Part shown: positions 6,724-13,566 of the stretch, in pieces
How positions within the stretch are numbered: position 1 is the stretch's first letter
Layout of the letters: each line of letters begins with the position of its first letter
NCBI GenBank assembly: GCA_964560325.1
Contig: CAZLLV010000146.1
Span: forward strand, 1 to 22,332
Origin: CAZLLV01 sp964560325
Lineage (GTDB): Bacteria; Acidobacteriota; Thermoanaerobaculia; Multivoradales; DATKCC01
DNA length: 22,332 bases
Reading direction: 5' to 3'
Position numbers and translations under genes: made by a program
Notes under the pieces: model-generated
Database searches by the model: none
Seen by the model: the letters and a program-made list of their open reading frames with translations, nothing else
Told to the model about the DNA's origin: nothing

Positions 6724-8133
6724 ATGGCTCCGCTCGCCGCTCGCCTCGTCCGTCTCCTGCCCGTCGCCGGGCTGTCCCTGGCGCTCGCCGCCGGGCCGGC
6801 GAACGCGACGGACGCCCCCGGCGCCGCCGCGGTGGGCGCCGACGGCCGTCTCTTCATGGTCCATGCGGGCGCTTACGGCGATCTCTTCCCCGGCCAGGGC
6901 CTCGCCGGCGGCGCGAACCCGGCGCTGGCCCTCGAGATGGTGCACCCGGACCAGAGCCGGGAGATGCTGCTGGTTCCCGAGACGGAGAGCGAGCACGTCG
7001 AGGACAGCGCCTCGGTGCTCTTCGAGGACGGCTCGGAGACGCTCTTCATCCTCTGGCAGACCAAGATCAACTCGATCCACTCGCGGCTCAACCTGGTCGG
7101 GTTCCGCGACGGAGGATGGACCGAGCCGATCGAGATCTCGGGCAACCCGTTCGGCTGGAAGAGCTCGCCGCAGCTCGCCGTGACCCGCGACCGCTTCACC
7201 ACCGCCGAGGACGACGGGACGCTGCGCACCTGGAAGCGGACGGTGGTCCACCTGCTCTGGTGGGAGGGCGCGGACGACGAGCCGCAGGTGCTCTACACAC
7301 CCGTGGTGCTGATCGACGGCGTGTACTCCGGCTGGAACCCGGTCTACCGGCTCGACGACCTCGCCCTCGCGGCCGGCGTGCCGATGGCGGCGCCCGACAG
7401 CGCCCTCGCCCGCTCGCCGCGGATCGAGCCGGGGCTGAACGGCCAGAGCGTGGTGATCGGCTTCGTTCCCACCACGGGCGGCGAGCTGGTCACCGTCTCG
7501 ATCGAGCTGCTGCCGGGCGAGATCAGCGCCCTGGCGGAGAAGGTTCGGCACCAGATCATCGACGTCGGCCGCCAGGTCCGCGCATCCGGCGGCAACAGCG
7601 CGCTGGCGGGCAAGGTCCGGCACCAGATCATCGACGTCGGAGCGCGCCTGAAGCTCCACCCCGGCGTCAGCGCCTACATCGCCACCCAGGTCCACGACCA
7701 CATCCTGGCGTCCGATCCCGCGAGCCCGGTGAACCCGCTCGCCGACGACGTGCGGCACCAGATCATCGACGTCGGAGCCCACATCGCCGACCGCGGCTTC
7801 GACCGCCTGAGCGCGAAGAGCGTGTACCAGGTGGTCGAGCTGCCGGGAGGCGACGGCGCGGACGCGCCGCCCGACCTGATCCAGGTCATGCGGGCGTCGA
7901 GCCGCGAGCTGCCCGCGACCGGCGACGACGGTCATTCGCTCTACCTGTCGCGCGATGGCGAGGGAGTGGTGGCGGCGTGGATGGAGGGCGACGCTCTGCT
8001 CTACCGCGAGAGCCGCGGCGAGGGCTGGAGCGACATCCGGAGCCTGCGCCTCGGCCACGGCCTCGACCTCCAGCGGGCGAAGAGCCTGCTCGAGCGGCGC
8101 GCCGACGAGCGCGGCGCGGCCGACCTCCAGTAG
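6724..8133 (+). CDS. Secreted propeller-like protein with an inserted VRHQIIDVG repeat block
   Basis: A 469-residue exported protein starting 2 nt after the TPR stop (TGATCATG), so coupled to it. A signal peptide covers about residues 1-28 (LVRLLPVAGLSLALAAG, cut near ANA-TDA). Residues about 40-260 look like BNR/sialidase-type propeller blades (LFILWQTKIN, GGWTEPIEIS, VVHLLWWEG), and a matching blade returns near the C-terminus (VVAAWMEGDALLYRESRGEG). Between them, residues about 270-375 hold tandem units of about 24 residues, with an exact nonapeptide VRHQIIDVG at 274, 298 and 343 and divergent copies at 323 (VHDHILASD) and 367 (VYQVVELPG). I recognise no enzyme site. It may bind a surface ligand, with the repeat block forming helices or a linker. 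Convergent with dnaJ, 2 nt between stops, and no visible terminator. Confidence 0.85.
   Translation: MAPLAARLVRLLPVAGLSLALAAGPANATDAPGAAAVGADGRLFMVHAGAYGDLFPGQGLAGGANPALALEMVHPDQSREMLLVPETESEHVEDSASVLFEDGSETLFILWQTKINSIHSRLNLVGFRDGGWTEPIEISGNPFGWKSSPQLAVTRDRFTTAEDDGTLRTWKRTVVHLLWWEGADDEPQVLYTPVVLIDGVYSGWNPVYRLDDLALAAGVPMAAPDSALARSPRIEPGLNGQSVVIGFVPTTGGELVTVSIELLPGEISALAEKVRHQIIDVGRQVRASGGNSALAGKVRHQIIDVGARLKLHPGVSAYIATQVHDHILASDPASPVNPLADDVRHQIIDVGAHIADRGFDRLSAKSVYQVVELPGGDGADAPPDLIQVMRASSRELPATGDDGHSLYLSRDGEGVVAAWMEGDALLYRESRGEGWSDIRSLRLGHGLDLQRAKSLLERRADERGAADLQ
7543..7848 (+). repeat. In-frame tandem repeat encoding VRHQIIDVG units
   Basis: Five units begin at 7543, 7615, 7690, 7750 and 7822, a spacing of 24, 25, 20 and 24 codons. 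Three (7543, 7615, 7750) encode the same nonapeptide and share 23 identical bases, from the second codon onward, so they are recent copies or held by selection or conversion; the other two are diverged. Each is preceded by a small hydrophobic segment such as ALAEK, ALAGK or PLADD. Confidence 0.85.
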
Positions 8134-8135
8134 CG

Positions 8136-9122
8136 CTAAACCGGCTCGCGCGGCAGCTCCGCCCGCGGGTCCTCCGCCGGCAGGCTCTCCACCAGCTCGC
8201 GCGTCGCCTCGTCCAGCCGCCTCGGCACCGCGATCCGCACGTGGTAGTAGTGGTCGCCGATCTCGCCGTCCGCCCCGCGCGCTCCCTTCTCCCGCAGCCG
8301 GAACCGCTGCCCGCCCTGCGTGCCCGCGGGAAGCCGGACCTTCACCCGGCCGTCGACCGTCGGCACCTCGACCTCGGCCCCGAGGGCCGCCTCGGCGAAG
8401 GTCACCGGCAGATCGGCGAAGACGTCGAGACCCTGTCGCCGGAAGTAGGGGTGGGGGCGAACCCGGACCGTCAGGAAGAGGTCGCCCGGCCCACCCGGCT
8501 CCGACGGCGGCGCCGGATGTCCCCGGCCGCGCAGACGCAGGCGCGCCCCATCCTCGATACCGGCCGGAAGCCGTGCGCGCACACGCTCGAGGTCGATCAG
8601 CACGCCGCGCCCGGCGCAACGGCCACAGGCGTCTCGGCCACCGTCGGCACCGCCGGTGCCCCGGCACCCCTCGCACGTGCGCTCCCTCTGGACCGACAGC
8701 GAGGCCACGGTCCCGCGCAAGGCCTCGGCGAAGCGGAGCGTCACCTCGACGGCGAGGTCGAGCGAGCCGCGCCGTGGGGACCGAGCGCCCGGCCCCTCCG
8801 GCGGATGGGACCCGGCCGCGGCGCGGTGCTCGGTGTAGAGCTCGAAGTAGCTCGCCGAGACGACGCGGGGACGAGGATCGGCGGCCGGCGGCTCCTCGCG
8901 CTCGGGCCGCAGGAGGCCGGCGTCGTAGCGGCCGCGCAGCTCACGGTCGCCCAGGATCCGGTAGGCCCGCTCCACGTCGCGAAAGCGGCGTCCGGCCGCC
9001 TCGTCCTCGGGCGCGAAGTCGGGGTGGTGGCGGCGGGCAAGCTTCTGGTAGGCGCGCCGGATGGTGGCCGCGTCGGCGTCCCGTTCGACCTCGAGGATCG
9101 CGTAGGCGTCGAAGGAGGTCAT
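8136..9122 (-). CDS. DnaJ-like co-chaperone with a reduced zinc region
   Basis: A 328-residue Hsp40. Residues 1-68 are a J domain with YAILEVERDADAATIRRAYQ, the HPD tripeptide (33-35) that stimulates DnaK ATPase, and RFRDVERAYRILGD. There is no long Gly/Phe region. The cysteine-rich part holds only two CxxCxGxG motifs (C150, C153 and C166, C169), half the usual four, so it can bind one zinc at most. C-terminal substrate-binding domains follow (GDLFLTVRVRPHPYFRRQGL, then DLPVTFAEAALGAEVEVPTV and VRLPAGTQGG). Between canonical DnaJ and CbpA type, probably not the sole DnaJ of the cell. Last gene of the M23-GHMP-dnaJ operon, 30 nt after the kinase stop. Only a weak ribosome binding site (GGGAAG) precedes the start. 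Confidence 0.9.
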   Translation of the reverse strand: MTSFDAYAILEVERDADAATIRRAYQKLARRHHPDFAPEDEAAGRRFRDVERAYRILGDRELRGRYDAGLLRPEREEPPAADPRPRVVSASYFELYTEHRAAAGSHPPEGPGARSPRRGSLDLAVEVTLRFAEALRGTVASLSVQRERTCEGCRGTGGADGGRDACGRCAGRGVLIDLERVRARLPAGIEDGARLRLRGRGHPAPPSEPGGPGDLFLTVRVRPHPYFRRQGLDVFADLPVTFAEAALGAEVEVPTVDGRVKVRLPAGTQGGQRFRLREKGARGADGEIGDHYYHVRIAVPRRLDEATRELVESLPAEDPRAELPREPV

Positions 9123-9152
9123 GGCACGCTTCCCGCCGCCGGCCGCGGGCGC

Positions 9153-10181
9153 TCAACCCTCCTGCGCCGGCTCCCGCTCGACGGTGAGCCCCCCGAAAAC
9201 CGGCCGCGCGGGGAGCAGCGTGGCGCCGCCGGCTTCGAGCGCCGCCTCGACGGCGGCTCGCTTCGCGGGCGGGGCGAAGGTCACGATGCAGCCGCCCCCG
9301 CCGGCGCCGCACGCCTTGCCGCCCCAGGCCCCCGCCGACCGCGCCCGTTCGAGCAGATCTTCGATGCCCGGCGTGGAGACGCCGTCCGCCAGCCGCCGAC
9401 GAAAGCCCCACTCGCGGCCGACCAGCACCCCGGCCCCTTCCAGGTCCCCCCGCTCGAGCGCCGCCACCAGGTCGGACGCCGTGTCGGCGATCCCCTGGAG
9501 GAGCTCGGTGGCCTCCGGCTCGGCCTCCATCCGCCGGCGGACGATCTGCCAGTTCTGGCCGGCCGAAAAGTGGCTCTTGCCGGTGAAGGCGAGCACCAGG
9601 CAGTCGCCGACGGCCCGCTCGTCGAGCGGAAGGCGGCGGACGCTGTCGCCCCCGACGGTGTAACGGATGTCGAGAAGGCCGCCGCGGAGCGCGGCGTGGT
9701 GGTCCTGCACGCCGGTCGGCAGCGCCATCATGCGCGCCTCGAGGTCGCGCCCGAGGATCGCGAGGCGCTCGGGCGACGAGCGCGGACGGTCGAACAGCTC
9801 CTCGGCCGCGGCGATCAGCGCCACCACCATCGCCGAGCTGGCCCCCAGGCCGCCGCCGCGGGGCGAGGCGCTCGCGAGGCGTGCCGAGAGCGGGGGCAGG
9901 TCGAGCGCCCGGGCCAGGTGGCCGACGAGCGCGGTCTCCGGCCGCGCGATCAGCTCGGCCGCGTCCTGCGCCTCGCGCACGTCGTCGCCCTGGACCACCG
10001 CGTAGCCGCCACCCGGCCGGCGCGAGAGCTCGACCTCGACCGGCAGGTCGATGGCGAGGTTGACGGTCCGGGCGCCGTCGTGGAGGAGACCGAGCGGCCA
10101 GATGTCGAGCGTGCCCCCGGCGAGATCAACGCGGCACCAGGCGCGGGCGCGGACACGCTCTGGGTGCGAGCCGCCCGCCAC
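9153..10181 (-). CDS. GHMP family sugar kinase (HddA-like)
   Basis: A 342-residue cytoplasmic kinase. It has the three GHMP motifs: an amino-terminal RVDLAGGTLDIWPLG for sugar binding, the glycine/serine ATP loop SPRGGGLGASSAMVV (around residue 110), and a C-terminal KACGAGGGGCIVTFA. GVQDHHAALRGGL carries the probable catalytic Asp. The overall pattern resembles D-glycero-alpha-D-manno-heptose 7-phosphate kinase (HddA) more than galactokinase or mevalonate kinase, but the substrate is not proven. The GTG start at 10181 shares its G with the M23 stop (TAGTG), which means translational coupling. A second, PfkB-type heptose kinase lies at 18820, so if both act on heptose they probably use different anomers or different surface products. 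Confidence 0.82.
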   Translation of the reverse strand: MAGGSHPERVRARAWCRVDLAGGTLDIWPLGLLHDGARTVNLAIDLPVEVELSRRPGGGYAVVQGDDVREAQDAAELIARPETALVGHLARALDLPPLSARLASASPRGGGLGASSAMVVALIAAAEELFDRPRSSPERLAILGRDLEARMMALPTGVQDHHAALRGGLLDIRYTVGGDSVRRLPLDERAVGDCLVLAFTGKSHFSAGQNWQIVRRRMEAEPEATELLQGIADTASDLVAALERGDLEGAGVLVGREWGFRRRLADGVSTPGIEDLLERARSAGAWGGKACGAGGGGCIVTFAPPAKRAAVEAALEAGGATLLPARPVFGGLTVEREPAQEG

Positions 10182-11590
10182 TACCCCGCCGTGTGCAGGA
10201 CCGCCTGCTCCGGGGCCTTCCGCTCGCCGCCGCGCGTGGCGAGTCGGAGATCGTCCGAAGGCCCCGGCAACACCGGCGCCTCACCGGTGGCGAGGCTGCC
10301 GCGGAGCGTGTCCCGCCAGCCGAGGAAGGCGGAGAGCTCCGCCGTCGAGAGCGGCTCGGCTTCCACGTTGTCGAGGCCGAGCGGGTCGATCCACCGGCCG
10401 TTCTTCTGGACCCGGTAGTCGAGGTGCGGCGCGGTCGACAGACCGGTGCTGCCGACGTAGCCGATCACGTCGCCCTGGGCGATGCGCGCGCCCGGCCGCA
10501 CGCCCGGCGCGAACCGGGACAGGTGGAGGTAGGCGGTCAGGTAGCCGTTGACGTGGCGGACCTTCACCGTGTTGCCGCCGCCGCCGCTCCAGCCGGCGAG
10601 GGTGACCGTGCCGCGCGCGGTCGCCCGCACCGGAGTGCCGGTCGGCGCACCGTAGTCGACCCCGTGGTGCGGCCGGTAGACCTTGAGGACCGGGTGGAAC
10701 CGGCGGTTGGTGAACTTCGAGGTGACGCGGCTGAACTGCATCGGGGAGCGGAGGAACATCTTCTGGAGCGGGCGGCCGTCGCCGTCGTAGTACGCCGGCT
10801 CGTCGCCGTAGCGGTACGCCTCCAGGCGCTGCCCCCGGTTCTCGTACTCGAGCGCGAGCACGTCGCCCACGCCCTGGAGCTCACCGTCGAGGTAGACCTC
10901 CTCGAACAGCACGGAGAAGCGGTCGCCCCGGCGCAGGTCGCGGTTGAAATCGAGGTCCCACTGGAGGACGTCGGCCATGGCCGCGGCGAGCGAGGGCGGA
11001 GCCCCGGTGCGCGCCACGGCGGCGGTCAGCGCGCCGTCGACGCGGCCGCTCACCGTGCGCACCCGGCGCTCCTCCACGAACTCCTCCAGGCGCGCCGCCC
11101 AGCCGCCGGCCGGCGCCGCCTGACCCGGCTGGCGCTCGACCACCACCCGGCCGCGCTCGCGGACCGTGAGCTCGAAGGTCATCGGGACGTCGCCCGGGCC
11201 GAGGTAGCTCGCCAGGGTCGCGCCCGGCCGCAGCCGCCGCAGGTCGCAGTGCTCGCGGAACGCCGCCACCACGGCGCGGTTCTCCTCCGGATCGAGGTCG
11301 AGCCGCGAGAGGAGCCGGTCGAGCGTCTCCCCCCGTCCGAGGGTCAGCTCGACCCGTTCGCGGGCGCGCTCGTCGATGACGACCACGTCCTGGGCGCCGA
11401 GGACGGCGAGCGGACCGGCCGTGGCCGACGGGTCGTCCGGGTCGTACGGCTGGGCGGGCTCGAGCGGGAGAGGAACGCGGCTGAAGGCGTCGAGCTGCCG
11501 CGAGGTGGTGATCAGGGCGAAGGCGACGAGGAGCAAGCCGGTGGGCACCATGGCCCGGAGCAGACGTACGACCAGTGAGCCACGAGTCAC
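10181..11590 (-). CDS. M23 (LytM/MepM-like) peptidoglycan endopeptidase
   Basis: A 469-residue envelope enzyme likely cutting peptide cross-links of murein. A single amino-terminal membrane segment (VPTGLLLVAFALITTS, from residue 15) anchors it. Residues about 75-160 resemble the LysM/OapA-like preceding domain (RGETLDRLLSRLDLD), then a MepM-like linker (FNRDLRRGDRFSVLFEE). The metallopeptidase part (about 290-415) has RFHPVLKVYRPHHGVDYGAP, providing the HxxxD zinc ligands, and a YLHL segment. The final motif reads PHLDYRV where HLH is usual, so the third zinc ligand would be Asp; I believe this variant occurs in related sequences. The GTG start has an AGGGGGA ribosome binding site about 9 nt upstream. 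First gene of a three-gene operon. Confidence 0.9.
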   Translation of the reverse strand: MTRGSLVVRLLRAMVPTGLLLVAFALITTSRQLDAFSRVPLPLEPAQPYDPDDPSATAGPLAVLGAQDVVVIDERARERVELTLGRGETLDRLLSRLDLDPEENRAVVAAFREHCDLRRLRPGATLASYLGPGDVPMTFELTVRERGRVVVERQPGQAAPAGGWAARLEEFVEERRVRTVSGRVDGALTAAVARTGAPPSLAAAMADVLQWDLDFNRDLRRGDRFSVLFEEVYLDGELQGVGDVLALEYENRGQRLEAYRYGDEPAYYDGDGRPLQKMFLRSPMQFSRVTSKFTNRRFHPVLKVYRPHHGVDYGAPTGTPVRATARGTVTLAGWSGGGGNTVKVRHVNGYLTAYLHLSRFAPGVRPGARIAQGDVIGYVGSTGLSTAPHLDYRVQKNGRWIDPLGLDNVEAEPLSTAELSAFLGWRDTLRGSLATGEAPVLPGPSDDLRLATRGGERKAPEQAVLHTAG

Positions 11591-11685
11591 CGCACAGATC
11601 CCCCTTCAATCGTTCGAAGTGTGCCAGCGCTATCCGAAAAGACGGCGCCGATCGTACCACATGCACAGGGGAGTGTGCGGAACTG

Positions 11686-11728
11686 AAAACAAAGCCGGAA
11701 GGCTGAGAGCCGGCGGAGGGGCCGGCTC
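11686..11728 (-). terminator. Terminator after the thioredoxin-like gene
   Basis: On the minus strand GAGCCGGC (11728-11721) pairs with GCCGGCTC (11714-11707) around CCCTCC. A smaller stem AGCC-TTCC-GGCT follows (11704-11693) and then TTTGTTTT (11693-11686). The tandem stems plus T-rich tail separate the sigma/anti-sigma/thioredoxin-like locus from the M23 operon. Confidence 0.6.
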
Positions 11729-11742
11729 GCCGGCCGGCGGAC

Positions 11743-12234
11743 CTACTGGAGGATCTCGGAGAGGACCCGGTCGGCGTCGTCCGGGAGCTTGCCCCGGTAG
11801 GCGACGTTGCCGTCGCGAATCACCAGCAAGCCGGGCAAGGTCGTGACGGCGTGCTTCTTCGAGAACGCGCCGTCCTGGTCCAGGTAGACCGGGACCGAGA
11901 GGTTCTTGCCGGAGAGGAAGCCTTCGACGGTCCCCCGGTCCTCCTGGAAGTCGACCGTCACGACCCGCGCGCGGCTCCCCCAGCGGCCCTGGAGGGCGTT
12001 GACCCGCTCGACGATGTCGCGGCAGCGCGGGGACCAGGAGGCCCAGACCACCACGATCGTGGCGCCCTGCCCGAGGTCGGCGTCGGTGAGCTGCCCGCCG
12101 CGGAGGCCGGGGAGGCGGAAGTCTTGCGCCGAGCTCGGCAGCGGCAGGGCGAGGGCGAGGAGGAGCGCGAGCGCCGCGGCGACCCACCGGTGGTTCCGGC
12201 GGTCGTCGGAGGGGTTCTGCTGTCGGTGGTTCAC
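11743..12234 (-). CDS. Thioredoxin-like (TlpA-type) exported protein lacking the first active-site cysteine
   Basis: A 163-residue protein. The GTG at 12234 has AGGAGG 6 nt upstream; the open frame to 12270 has no such site. Residues 16-36 form a signal peptide or anchor (RWVAAALALLLALALPLP, cut near SAQ-DF), so it works in the periplasm. The thioredoxin fold follows: beta strand and active site IVVVWASWSPRCRDIV (residues 60-75), YLDQDGAFSKKHAVTTLPG with the cis-proline, and RDGNVAYRG. The usual CxxC is SPRC (68-71), leaving only the second cysteine, so it cannot do simple dithiol-disulfide exchange; perhaps a monothiol oxidoreductase, chaperone or sensor. It follows the anti-sigma gene by 64 nt and is probably read from the SigR-type promoter. 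Confidence 0.85.
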   Translation of the reverse strand: MNHRQQNPSDDRRNHRWVAAALALLLALALPLPSSAQDFRLPGLRGGQLTDADLGQGATIVVVWASWSPRCRDIVERVNALQGRWGSRARVVTVDFQEDRGTVEGFLSGKNLSVPVYLDQDGAFSKKHAVTTLPGLLVIRDGNVAYRGKLPDDADRVLSEILQ

Positions 12235-12298
12235 GGTGCGCCTCCTCGAAAGTCTGTGCGGCGCTCGCACGCCGCCGCGCCCGGTGGAACCGCGCGCT

Positions 12299-12544
12299 TC
12301 AGTGGAGCTGCTCGTGCGTGCGCCGGTGTGGTAGCGCGGCCAGGATGCGGATGCGCAGCCGCTCGGGAGCGGCCTCGCGCCGGCAGCACTGGCGGACGAG
12401 CAGGAGAACCTTGCGAGTGTAGTCGAGACGGCGGGAGCAACCCGGGCAGCCGTCCGTGTGAGCCCGGAACGGCCCCAGGAGATCTTCCTCGAGCTCGTTG
12501 TCGAAGAAAAGGTAGAGCACTTGGCTGGCCCGCTCGCAGTTCAT
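12299..12544 (-). CDS. rsrA: RsrA-type zinc anti-sigma factor
   Basis: An 81-residue ZAS protein thought to bind and silence the adjacent sigma factor until thiol oxidation releases it. C3, H29, C33 and C36 (HTDGCPGC) form the zinc site; C3 to H29 is 26 residues, the same as C11 to H37 of Streptomyces coelicolor RsrA, and the CC pair at 53-54 matches C61-C62 (VRQCCRREAAPERLR against VKRCCGQDDVPGDLR, from memory). In RsrA, oxidation joins C11 and C44 and expels zinc; C3 and C36 would be the equals here. Start ATG with GGAGG 4 nt upstream. It lies downstream of the sigma gene after 211 bases that hold a SigR-type promoter. Confidence 0.88.
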   Translation of the reverse strand: MNCERASQVLYLFFDNELEEDLLGPFRAHTDGCPGCSRRLDYTRKVLLLVRQCCRREAAPERLRIRILAALPHRRTHEQLH

Positions 12545-12594
12545 GCTGCCTCCGCAGTCTCTCTCCGGATGACTGGCGCTTGGTTCCTGTCACT

Positions 12595-12632
12595 GGGGCG
12601 GCGATTACGACGTCTACAGGACGTCTCGCCCC
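12595..12632 (-). other. Stem-loop in the anti-sigma gene leader
   Basis: Within the expected 5' leader, GGGGCG (12595-12600) pairs with CGCCCC (12627-12632) and GACGTC (12609-12614) with GACGTC (12620-12625) around TACAG. No T-tract follows, so it is not an evident terminator; the two palindromic GACGTC units could also be a protein binding site. Confidence 0.35.
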
Positions 12633-12646
12633 GATCTGACACCTTC

Positions 12647-12672
12647 AACTGCGGGCGTTGGAGTGAAATTCC
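12647..12672 (-). promoter_or_regulatory. SigR-type promoter GGAAT-N18-GTT upstream of the anti-sigma gene
   Basis: On the minus strand GGAAT (12672-12668) is followed by exactly 18 bases and GTT (12649-12647). This equals the core of the published SigR consensus GGGAAT-N18-GTT of Streptomyces except for the first G. Transcription would start near 12640, about 95 bases before the anti-sigma ATG, and would include the thioredoxin-like gene. It predicts feedback: free sigma makes more of its own inhibitor and of a thiol protein. Confidence 0.65.
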
Positions 12673-12755
12673 ACTGCGCGGGCCGGTTTTTCGGCGATTT
12701 CGCACGCTCCTCCGGCGACCGGCGGGAGGGGGGCTCGGACCGCGGCCGGGGGCCG

Positions 12756-13367
12756 TCAGGAACGGCGGCTGCGCATCTTGGTCGGCTCCTCTTCCTCTCC
12801 GAGGTAGCCGTGTGCGCGGGCGTAGGTGAGCATGGCGTCTTCGAGCAGACGCCGGCCGCGGTAGAGGCGGCTCATGACGGTGCCGACCGGCACCTCGAGG
12901 ATCTCCGCGATCTCCTTGTAGGAGAAGTTCTCGAGGTCGGCGAGCAGGACCACCATGCGGTAGTCGGGGGGCAGCTCGTCGAGGGCGCGCTGGATGTCCC
13001 CGTCGAGCACGTTCTCCAGCAGCTCCTCCTCCGGGTTCTTGGTCTTCTTGCCGGACTCTTCGCTGACCTGGCTCTCGAACGATTCTTCGATGTCGGCGAA
13101 GTCGCTCTGCGGAGGGGCCTGTTGCTTCTTGCGGTAGTTGTTGATGAACGTGTTCTTCATGATCTTGAAGAGCCACGCCTTGAAGTTCGTCCCCTCCTCG
13201 AACTTGTCGTAGTACTTGTACGCCTTGAGATACGCCTCCTGGACGAGGTCTTCCGCGTCCTCGGCGTTGCGCGTCATGCGGTAGGCGGTGTTGTAGAGGG
13301 CGTCGAGGAACGGCAAGGCCGCGGCCTCGAAATCCCACCCTTTTTTGTGATCCGTCTGCGTTGCCAT
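12756..13367 (-). CDS. sigR: ECF sigma factor of the SigR/SigH redox group
   Basis: A 203-residue sigma-70 family factor. Region 2 holds NTAYRMTRNAEDAEDLVQEA followed by YLKAYKYYDKFEEGTNFKAW and FKIMKNTFINNYRKK; region 4 holds LPPDYRMVVLLADLENFSYK, EIAEILEVPVGTVMSRLYRG and RRLLEDAMLTYARAHGYL. The TNFKAWLF, INNYRKK and final YARAHGYL parts are close to Streptomyces SigR. An acidic linker (about residues 85-120) joins them. ATG start with GGGAG upstream. The pairing with an RsrA-type anti-sigma factor, and the GGAAT-N18-GTT promoter next to it, argue that it runs a thiol-oxidative stress regulon. No SigR-type site was found upstream of the sigma gene itself, so its basal transcription may come from another promoter. 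Confidence 0.93.
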   Translation of the reverse strand: MATQTDHKKGWDFEAAALPFLDALYNTAYRMTRNAEDAEDLVQEAYLKAYKYYDKFEEGTNFKAWLFKIMKNTFINNYRKKQQAPPQSDFADIEESFESQVSEESGKKTKNPEEELLENVLDGDIQRALDELPPDYRMVVLLADLENFSYKEIAEILEVPVGTVMSRLYRGRRLLEDAMLTYARAHGYLGEEEEPTKMRSRRS

Positions 13368-13397
13368 GCGTCACTCTCCCTGCTACCCCGTTTCGGG

Positions 13398-13415
13398 CGT
13401 ACACCCCTGTATACG
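13398..13415. promoter_or_regulatory. Imperfect inverted repeat upstream of sigR
   Basis: CGTACAC-CCCT-GTATACG pairs with one mismatch, 31-48 bases before the sigR ATG. The TATACA inside, on the minus strand, resembles a -10 box, but no -35 stands at the right distance. It could be an operator for the sigma gene; the evidence is thin. Confidence 0.25.
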
Positions 13416-13524
13416 CACAAGGGATGCCAATCGGACGACTCCTGGGAATATCCGCCGGAGAGGACGTGGGCCGCGGGGTAAGGGGCGGCCGCGTCACCCG
13501 GCGAGGACGGGTGCGGGAAGGGGT

Positions 13525-13554
13525 GCCCCGGCCCCGCGAACAGGGGGCCGGGGC
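13525..13554 (-). other. Strong hairpin downstream of atpE
   Basis: GCCCCGGCCCC and GGGGCCGGGGC (13525-13535 and 13544-13554) pair over 11 bases around an 8-base loop, just past the atpE stop on the minus strand. No T-tract follows, so it may stabilise the end of the atp message or end transcription inefficiently. The rest of the 199-base gap to sigR holds only the inverted repeat at 13398. Confidence 0.5.
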
Positions 13555-13566
13555 GGCGGCTCGGTC

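Noticed and set aside
6499..8676. Minus-strand open frame of 725 codons
   Set aside because: Antisense to the TPR and repeat genes; composition is Arg/Ala/Gly-rich and shows no domain.
7116..10418. Plus-strand open frame of 1100 codons
   Set aside because: It crosses the secreted repeat gene in another frame and then runs antisense to dnaJ and the GHMP kinase, whose motifs are unmistakable. Arg/Pro-rich product.
10193..11578. Plus-strand open frame of 461 codons
   Set aside because: Exact antisense of the M23 peptidase, without motifs or a ribosome binding site.
13443..13470. GGGAAT on the plus strand upstream of sigR as a second SigR site
   Set aside because: It points away from the sigma gene and has no GTT at 18 bases.
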